DNA from: Bacteroides sp.
GTDB lineage: Bacteria; Bacteroidota; Bacteroidia; Bacteroidales; Bacteroidaceae
Assembly: GCF_028690125.1 (NCBI RefSeq)
Contig: NZ_JAQVBV010000023.1
Coordinates: 1-64,000, forward strand
Length of the DNA stretch: 64,000 nt
Direction: 5' to 3'
Part shown: piece after piece, positions 54,849 to 61,412 of the stretch
Layout: the number at the start of each line of letters is the position of its first letter
Position numbering within the stretch: the first letter of the stretch is position 1
Program-made: the position numbers and the translations under genes
Notes under the pieces: model-generated
What the model saw: only the letters and a program-made list of their open reading frames with translations
Databases searched by the model: none
What the model was told of the DNA's origin: nothing

Positions 54849-55031
54849 TTATTTTCGCGCACGTTTCTTATATAGCGACCATAGACCTATACTCACCGCA
54901 TATCCACACAAGATAGCTCCTATTACCATTTCTTTTAGTGATTCAGCACTATCGAAAATGAAGTAACTTAGCAAAAAGAAAGGGATAGGAGTTAAAAACA
55001 AACATACTTTGAAAATTGTATCTCTATTCAT
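54849..55031 (-). CDS. Small two-helix membrane protein, possible immunity protein
   Basis: This 60-residue protein has two hydrophobic helices (about residues 7-26 and 34-52) and a basic C-terminus KKRARK. Its ATG overlaps the stop of the upstream Gly-rich peptide frame by 8 nt, so it would be translated by re-initiation after that peptide. Small two-helix proteins in that position often give immunity to a bacteriocin, but no homologue is recognised. It converges on the HU-like gene, 28 nt away. Confidence 0.6.
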   Translation of the reverse strand: MNRDTIFKVCLFLTPIPFFLLSYFIFDSAESLKEMVIGAILCGYAVSIGLWSLYKKRARK

Positions 55032-55218
55032 AATTACTTATATAATTAAAACACACCTCATTTTTTAATAGCTCTCTACTATCACTACCGGCAGAAGCAT
55101 TACATCCGCCAACTATTACACCGGGCTTTGCTCCTACTCCTCCGACTAAAACACCCAACCCGGCTTCTGTAATAGCCTCAATACCCTCAGATACTTCTGA
55201 AAATATTTTTCAGCTCAT
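55024..55218 (-). pseudogene. Gly-rich bacteriocin-like peptide frame with early stop
   Basis: From ATG 55218 the minus strand reads Met-Ser-stop(TGA)-KIFSEVSEGIEAITEAGLG, continuing VLVGG, VGAKPGVIVGGC and a polar tail with a second Cys (KNEVCFNYISNYE) to TAG at 55024. Apart from codon 3 the 65-codon frame is open. It has an acidic leader ending in GG, two GxxxG-like stretches and two Cys in the core. An AAAAAGAAAAAG purine run precedes the ATG and a -7 box lies 44 bp upstream. It may be a bacteriocin gene broken by a nonsense mutation, or a sequencing error may hide a live gene. Confidence 0.5.
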
Positions 55219-55261
55219 CGCTTTTTCTTTTTAATTTGGTTAGACGATCATTTACTAACAG

Positions 55262-55269
55262 CAAATCTA
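55262..55269 (-). promoter_or_regulatory. -7 box for the peptide/membrane-protein pair
   Basis: The minus strand reads TAGATTTG, an exact consensus match, 44 bp upstream of the peptide ATG. Confidence 0.5.
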
Positions 55270-55443
55270 AAAAAAAATACCATATGCAAGTCTAAAATAG
55301 GAAAATATTAATAAGATACTCTTTATAGCCGTACTTTCAACAATATAAATCCCGCTATTCAGACTCTATTTTATTCTAAAACAGAACCCGAATAGTGGGA
55401 TTTCATTTAAAGAGACTTCAATCTATAAGTTTATCCTCTCAAC

Positions 55444-55538
55444 ATTTCCGGACACCTTAATACAATTTGAACACTGAACGGATTGCCCGGTGAAATTGGT
55501 CCTATCGCTATTTCCGGACACCCTAATACCTTTTGAAC
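55444..55538 (-). repeat. Two 29-bp direct repeats after the GH20 gene
   Basis: Copies at 55444-55472 and 55510-55538 differ at three positions (core atttccggacacc, then taatac, then tttgaac). They are 66 bp apart, a multiple of three. On the minus strand one frame reads through both as VQKVLGCPEIA and VQIVLRCPEML, but no start codon is available. The rest of 55277-55576 holds no recognised gene. Confidence 0.7.
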
Positions 55539-55576
55539 TCCACCATTGGGACAATCATAAAAGATATGTTCGGAAA

Positions 55577-57430
55577 CTAATCATGATACTCATAATAGTT
55601 CTTTATCTCTTCGGAAACGCTGACTTGTTTCTCCAGTACTTTCCCTAAAATTTGATCTCCTTTAAAAATGGCTGCTTTCACCAGAGTCTCCTTATTTAAG
55701 ATGAAAGGTTGTTCATAAACAGAAGAATGCTTGGATGGCTCCGAACCATCCGTTGTATAACGAATTTCTACAGGCGTCTTCTCCGTATCCAAAGTTACTT
55801 CCACTCCTTTACGGTCAGATACAATACGGGTAGTCAGTTCCATCTCGTCAGAGAATGTAAAAGGACGTATCCCCCGTTGCTTTAACTGAGGAATGTGAGT
55901 ATTCACTCTGCACTTGAAGGATTGCCATTCTCTATTCTGCTGAGGTGTCCAAGCTATCTCGGCTACAGCCAGCAGACGAGGGAATATCATATATTCCAAG
56001 TGCTCTTCATCCGGAATAAACTCTGCCCATGTAGAACCTTGTACACCGATAATACGATGTGCGTTCTGTGGCTGAATATACATCATCGTATCCGGGGAGA
56101 TAGGTTTCGACTTCACCAATTCTTCATTACGGGCTGCCACCACAGAGTCAGTAGGTACGGGATTGAAGGAATACATCTTCTTAATAGGAGAGAAACCGTA
56201 CATAGCCTGCGGCTGAGTACGTGGTTCTGCCTGATACCAGTCGAAATACAATACTTCGCCCGGAGTCATTACAGCCCGGTAACCTTTATTGGCTGCCATG
56301 ATAGCCCCTCGCTGTCCGCGATAAGACATTACAATGGAAGAAGAATCCAAATTGTTCTTTAATATTTCATCCCAGCCTACCATTGTTCGCCCACGAGAGT
56401 TTAAAAAGGTTTCTGCTTGCTGAATGATATAACATTGAAGTTCATCCACGCTTTTCATATTCCTCTTTTTCATTAGGTCCTGACATTTAGGGCATGTTTT
56501 CCATTCATTCTTACGAGCCTCATCGCCTCCCACATGAATATATTTGGAAGGAAATAATTCCATAATCTCTGTCAGCACGTCCTTCATGAAGGTGAATGTC
56601 TTTTCATTCCCGATACAAAACTCTCCGCTGGTATATGATTTCCCCATACAACAGAGTTCGGGATAACCCACAAAGACCTCATCCGAATGAGCGGGGAATT
56701 CAATCTCCGGGATCACTTTGATATGTCTTTCCGCAGCATAGCGCAAGATCTCGCGAATATCATCCTTGGTATAATAACCACCATAAGCGCCGGGCGTATT
56801 TTCGGAACAAAACTCCCTGATACTTCCTTCCCACCACTTCTGCCAGTCTTTCTCCACGCGATAAGCCCCCATAGAAGTTAGTTTCGGATATTTATCAATC
56901 TGAATGCGCCAGCCTCCATTGTCGGTCAAATGGAAATGAAAAGTATTCATTTTATAATAAGCCATTTCATCCAGCAACTTGAGGACTTCTTCTTTGGGGA
57001 AAAAGTGTCGCGAAACATCAAGGTGCATACCGCGGTATGGAAACCGGGGATAATCTTTTATTTCAACGCAAGGAAGTCCCTGAGAAGTAAGCAACTGGCA
57101 GATAGTCTTCTTACCATAAAACAGTCCCGCAGATGTAGTAGCTGATAACTCTACCTTTTCGGGAGTTACAGACAAGATATATCCTTCCTCTCCGATATCT
57201 TTCAAAGAAAAGTCTATCTTACCGTGAACAAAGGAATCAAGACCTTCTTTCATCACTTTGGCACTATCCAACTTATAATATCCTATGCCGGACTTGATAC
57301 TGACAGGTTCGGGTATCAGGTTTACTTGCACCCCCTTTTCGGGGGCACAAGCAAACATACAATACAAACTCAAAACGAAAAGCATAGTAAGAGCTTTTGC
57401 TCTTAAACGAGGGGATACTATTATACTCAT
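55577..57430 (-). CDS. GH20 beta-N-acetylhexosaminidase lipoprotein
   Basis: This 617-residue lipoprotein (Cys28 in the likely lipobox) has a GH20b domain and a GH20 catalytic barrel from about residue 130. Substrate-binding Arg lies in DVSRHFFP (Arg141), and the catalytic Asp303-Glu304 pair in HVGGDEARK. A C-terminal domain with TTDGSEPSKHS follows. It removes terminal GlcNAc or GalNAc from glycans. It is the last gene of the SusC-SusD operon, 9 nt after the beta-helix gene. It suggests that the target glycan carries N-acetylhexosamine, for example a host glycan. Confidence 0.93.
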   Translation of the reverse strand: MSIIVSPRLRAKALTMLFVLSLYCMFACAPEKGVQVNLIPEPVSIKSGIGYYKLDSAKVMKEGLDSFVHGKIDFSLKDIGEEGYILSVTPEKVELSATTSAGLFYGKKTICQLLTSQGLPCVEIKDYPRFPYRGMHLDVSRHFFPKEEVLKLLDEMAYYKMNTFHFHLTDNGGWRIQIDKYPKLTSMGAYRVEKDWQKWWEGSIREFCSENTPGAYGGYYTKDDIREILRYAAERHIKVIPEIEFPAHSDEVFVGYPELCCMGKSYTSGEFCIGNEKTFTFMKDVLTEIMELFPSKYIHVGGDEARKNEWKTCPKCQDLMKKRNMKSVDELQCYIIQQAETFLNSRGRTMVGWDEILKNNLDSSSIVMSYRGQRGAIMAANKGYRAVMTPGEVLYFDWYQAEPRTQPQAMYGFSPIKKMYSFNPVPTDSVVAARNEELVKSKPISPDTMMYIQPQNAHRIIGVQGSTWAEFIPDEEHLEYMIFPRLLAVAEIAWTPQQNREWQSFKCRVNTHIPQLKQRGIRPFTFSDEMELTTRIVSDRKGVEVTLDTEKTPVEIRYTTDGSEPSKHSSVYEQPFILNKETLVKAAIFKGDQILGKVLEKQVSVSEEIKNYYEYHD

Positions 57431-57439
57431 AACTTTTAC

Positions 57440-59689
57440 CTATTTATAAAATACTTCCGCATTACCCGAAATACTTAACCGGTCGCCTTCGCCCATTATT
57501 TTCACTCCATTATAGGTGACATTCTCGAAGGTGAGTCTGGATATCCAGCTATTGTTGGTCACTACGGTAGACTTGTATCTGCAACCGGACGTATCTTTAA
57601 TCGTAATATTCTGGAACAGTATATCTTCCATCGTACATCCATTCTTCTGCGGGGTTTGTTCCACACAAATGGGGCGACCCGTGGGCTGAATGTCGTCAAT
57701 CAGGATGTTACGGAACGTGATGTTCCTCATCGGAGCGGCTCCGCCACCGTGTTGTTCCTGCTGAACCACAGCCAAAGCAGCTCTGAAATCACCGTCTCCA
57801 TTCGATTGTTCGAGTACGATACAATCTTCAATCAAACAGTTATTGATTCCTCCCGTACCCCATGTCCAGTCGCCACACTCCGGACCTACGATGATGCCTC
57901 GGGCATAGTCGCACCAGATGAGGCATTTCTGTATTAAAACGTCTTTGGTGTCTGTCTTCGGATCATTGTTAAAGCGTACTTTCAAAGTGATACAGTCATC
58001 GTAGGTACGTATGAACGAGTCTTTGATCGTAGCACCCGCCACACTGCAAAGGTCTATTCCATCGCCGTTGAGAATCCAGCCAATAAGGTTGATGTTATCA
58101 ATCATCACATTGTCTGTATTCCAAACCGATACGGTCCAACTTGGCGAATCAATAATCGTAATGCCGGACAAAGTGAAGTTCTTCAATCCTACCCCCTGCC
58201 CTTGCACGGACAGCAGGATATCTCCGTTGGCGTAATCCCCTCCCCAGTGGCGGTTCTTCTCGCCCGAAAGTATTCCTCTACCTGTGATGGTTACGTTATT
58301 ACCTCTTACAAACAGCTTTTCCGCATAGAGGGTAGCACCTTCGTCTATATAAAGTGTTTCATTTTCGAGTAAGGTGATAGGTCCGGTATGATGCTCTCCG
58401 GGACCGTAATATTTCACGTTAGCGGCTGTCACATCCGGTTTGTTTGTGTCGGGACGGTTAGGGAACAAGAACAGGTTATGATATCTGTCTCCGTCAAATT
58501 CCACAGAAACTTTTCTCGATTCCCAGTCGGGCAACGTAAACTCAATGGTGTTCTTTGCACATTCCACGGGCTGAATGCCATACGAGCTGGGACGTACCTG
58601 GAACGTACTGAACTTACCGCCTGTACGTTTCTCTACACGTATCTTCACCGGACCTGTAAACTTATCAATGAAGTTGGCGTAGCACATCGTGTCACGAAGC
58701 ATCTTCGAGTTATCCCAGTCGTTCCATATCTCAGCATGATGTCTCGGCCCGTCCGAACATAAGGTATTGCGTACATCTACCGTTTTCCAACGTCCGTCCT
58801 GCAATACATATACATTATAATATTTGTTCTTATCCTTGAATGTGTCATCACCCGGCCACAGTCTGAAGAACTCTTCTTTCTTTTCCGTCCAAAGATCAGC
58901 GTGGTAAGCCGTATACCGATAAGCCAACGTGTATAAACTTTCGGAGAGATATTTGGAGAAATCAACATTCAACTCCAGCGTTTGCCCTGCCTTGATTCCT
59001 TTAGCTATTTCCAGTACACCTTCCAGAGTTGTATCTTTCATCTTTAGTTGGTAAGCAAGCACCCAGCTTCCGTCAGCCTTCAACATCGGAAAAACAGCTT
59101 TCTTGCTGCCCGACTCTCCGCTTTTTATAGTGATTTGCTTATCCTGCACGGTATTCAGTACCTCAACCTTACCCGATGACAGGTACAACGCATCTGTCAT
59201 GCCCGGTAAAGAAAAAGAGATCTGTTCGAATGTTTCCGGAGCATTAAGCAGGTTCACACTGATGGTAGAAGTGAGTGGCTTCATAGCAAAGCCATTGGCA
59301 GCGTCATTCAAAGGAGTATGTTCCATCCATATTTGTGGAATCTCTCCGTTGATGTCTTTCAACGACACATAATAGTCGGTAGAGATACCGCCTGACCCGA
59401 CCTTACCAAAATTCAGGTTCTTATCACTTTCATAGGCAATTACCGTAGCCCTGTTGCCCGCACCGATTGATATATCCTTCAAAGATGCCTTATCCGGAGC
59501 CATTTCCAATCCTGTGCAGGAGTGATTATCAAAAACAAATAGAGCGTGCGCCCAGGAAGACAACTCTTGCGGAGCATATCCGGACTGTTCGTTAAACCGG
59601 GCATTTACTGTCGTCATGTCATCCTCTTTACAGGAAGCCGAAGCAAATACCAGAAAGAGGAAATAGGTTAATAAGATACTATTTTTCAT
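57440..59689 (-). CDS. Beta-helix glycoside hydrolase (GH28/GH49-like) with N-terminal extension
   Basis: This 749-residue lipoprotein (SASCKEDD) has three parts. Residues about 30-250 form a beta-rich domain (SSWAHALFVFDNHSC) recalling fimbrillin-like DUF5119-type modules. Then follows a linker sandwich (about 270-420) and a right-handed beta-helix with ITGRGILSGEKNRHWGG, NGDGIDLC and TYDDCITLK. Asp543, Asp546, Asp564 and Asp565 fit the acidic cluster of clan GH-N. The GxG-His motif of polygalacturonases is not evident, so the activity need not be pectinolytic. It lies 48 nt after susD. Confidence 0.75.
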   Translation of the reverse strand: MKNSILLTYFLFLVFASASCKEDDMTTVNARFNEQSGYAPQELSSWAHALFVFDNHSCTGLEMAPDKASLKDISIGAGNRATVIAYESDKNLNFGKVGSGGISTDYYVSLKDINGEIPQIWMEHTPLNDAANGFAMKPLTSTISVNLLNAPETFEQISFSLPGMTDALYLSSGKVEVLNTVQDKQITIKSGESGSKKAVFPMLKADGSWVLAYQLKMKDTTLEGVLEIAKGIKAGQTLELNVDFSKYLSESLYTLAYRYTAYHADLWTEKKEEFFRLWPGDDTFKDKNKYYNVYVLQDGRWKTVDVRNTLCSDGPRHHAEIWNDWDNSKMLRDTMCYANFIDKFTGPVKIRVEKRTGGKFSTFQVRPSSYGIQPVECAKNTIEFTLPDWESRKVSVEFDGDRYHNLFLFPNRPDTNKPDVTAANVKYYGPGEHHTGPITLLENETLYIDEGATLYAEKLFVRGNNVTITGRGILSGEKNRHWGGDYANGDILLSVQGQGVGLKNFTLSGITIIDSPSWTVSVWNTDNVMIDNINLIGWILNGDGIDLCSVAGATIKDSFIRTYDDCITLKVRFNNDPKTDTKDVLIQKCLIWCDYARGIIVGPECGDWTWGTGGINNCLIEDCIVLEQSNGDGDFRAALAVVQQEQHGGGAAPMRNITFRNILIDDIQPTGRPICVEQTPQKNGCTMEDILFQNITIKDTSGCRYKSTVVTNNSWISRLTFENVTYNGVKIMGEGDRLSISGNAEVFYK

Positions 59690-59737
59690 TGTTCTACATT
59701 TTAAACAGGTTATATAAACAGAACTCTCCTGATGCTG

Positions 59738-61396
59738 CTACTTCCAGCCATCATTTTGAGTCAGATTCTTATTATTAAAGAGTTCAAAATCCGCTATAGG
59801 ATAATAATACATCTTATCCTCCCAGATGCGGTCGTGCACCAATGTGCGTTGCACATTCAGCGTACCGTCACCTTTAGCCGTTAGAGTGAGACCATATACC
59901 TTTTTGGTATCCTTTCCCATCTTCCATCGGCGGATATCCCAGAAACGATGTCCTTCGAAAGCCAATTCTACGCGGCGTTCGTTTCTCAAACGTTTTTGGA
60001 ACGATAAGTAATCCAGATTATCGGGCAAACGGGGCATTCCTACACGCTTTCTTACCTGATTGACAGCTTCCAGCGGAGACAGTTGATAGTCCACTTCTCC
60101 CTGTTTCCCTTTATAAGTAGGATTCTTTTCGGCTTCCAACAGTGCTTCCGCATAGTTCAACAGAACTTCTTCATACCGGAACAGAGGAACGATGTGCTGA
60201 TAACTGGTTGTGCTGCCCGGTATCAGACTTGTTTCTTCTTTGAGCAACTTACGCAGATAATAAGACGTGGGTGTAGCTCCTTCTTTAGGCAAACCGTTTT
60301 TTCCATTCAGGAAAGATTCAATGATTTCGCCTTTAAAAGATACTCCGTTGGGAAGCAATGTCTTTTGAAACCGAGGATCACGGTTTTCCACTTTAAGGGC
60401 TGACTTACGATGTTCTTCGTTATTCCAATCGAAAGGAGTTCCGTCAATCAGATCGAATGCTTCCGCCAGGTTTTGTGACGGACAGACTCCGGAATATCCT
60501 CCTTCAAATCCGATTGGAAAGTTGGCTGCTTCAAAGTTGTTGTTGGGTGAATTCCATTTTCCGAAAATCAATCCTGCCGCTGCCGCATTATTTACTACCT
60601 CCTCATTAACCGGACGATAGATATTAGCATCTATAATATGCTTGGCAGCTTCCGCTGCTTTTAACCATTTCGTTTTATCATCCGTCGGATTGTTCAAAGG
60701 ACTGGCAGCGTAAAGCAGTATCCTGGCTTTCAAAGCCATAGCCATTCCTTTGGTGGTGCGTGCTATCTCTCCTTTCGTTGTATTTTCGTAGGTAACGGGA
60801 AGCAGAGGTATGACTTCGTCGCACTGATCGACAATCCAACTGACTGCCTGATCAAAAGGAGTTGGTTTTAAATTATTCACTTCATCAATGGACAGAGAAT
60901 GATCTACCAATATAATGTTGCGGTATCTCTTCAACAATTCAAAATGGAAGTAAGCACGTAGTGCCTTGATCTCCAAAGGATAGTTTTTCAATTGTTGCAC
61001 CTTCTCTTTATAGTTCTCCTGATAAATGGTTGCAGGAAAATCCGACGGACAATTCTCTAAGAAGTAGTTGGCTGCACTAATCGCAGAGTAGTAGTGAGAC
61101 CACTGATTGTCAATCAGGTTTGTAGACGACCAGCTACCGTCATAATACGTCTTCAGATTGTTTGACTCCCAAGCATATACAGCATCATCTGTTGCCGCGT
61201 CTCTCATGGTGTTACCAACATCGGCCAAGCCATCCTGAACATATCCGTACACATTCGTTGCTACCTGTTTCACATTCTCGAAAGTCGAGAATTGATATTC
61301 CACTGTATGATACTGAGATTCATTCAGCTCCAGAAAGTCACTGCAAGAAGTAGTGAGCCACAGGCAACCGGTTAAAATAAATATATATCTTTTCAT
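59738..61396 (-). CDS. SusD-like outer-membrane glycan-binding lipoprotein
   Basis: From ATG 61396 this RagB/SusD protein has 552 residues with lipobox LTTSC (Cys18). TPR-like helices follow, with IKALRAYFHFELLKRY and KGMAMALKARILLYAASP in the N-terminal half and the C-terminal motif RLRNERRVELAFEGHRFWDI. SusD binds glycans at the cell surface and acts as a lid on its SusC partner. It starts 16 nt after the susC stop, and the glycosidase genes follow. Confidence 0.95.
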   Translation of the reverse strand: MKRYIFILTGCLWLTTSCSDFLELNESQYHTVEYQFSTFENVKQVATNVYGYVQDGLADVGNTMRDAATDDAVYAWESNNLKTYYDGSWSSTNLIDNQWSHYYSAISAANYFLENCPSDFPATIYQENYKEKVQQLKNYPLEIKALRAYFHFELLKRYRNIILVDHSLSIDEVNNLKPTPFDQAVSWIVDQCDEVIPLLPVTYENTTKGEIARTTKGMAMALKARILLYAASPLNNPTDDKTKWLKAAEAAKHIIDANIYRPVNEEVVNNAAAAGLIFGKWNSPNNNFEAANFPIGFEGGYSGVCPSQNLAEAFDLIDGTPFDWNNEEHRKSALKVENRDPRFQKTLLPNGVSFKGEIIESFLNGKNGLPKEGATPTSYYLRKLLKEETSLIPGSTTSYQHIVPLFRYEEVLLNYAEALLEAEKNPTYKGKQGEVDYQLSPLEAVNQVRKRVGMPRLPDNLDYLSFQKRLRNERRVELAFEGHRFWDIRRWKMGKDTKKVYGLTLTAKGDGTLNVQRTLVHDRIWEDKMYYYPIADFELFNNKNLTQNDGWK

Positions 61397-61412
61397 AAAC
61401 AACTTATTTTAT

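Noticed and set aside
55210..55212. TGA at peptide codon 3 as selenocysteine
   Set aside because: No selenocysteine-insertion hairpin is seen just after it, and selenocysteine at such a site would be unusual.
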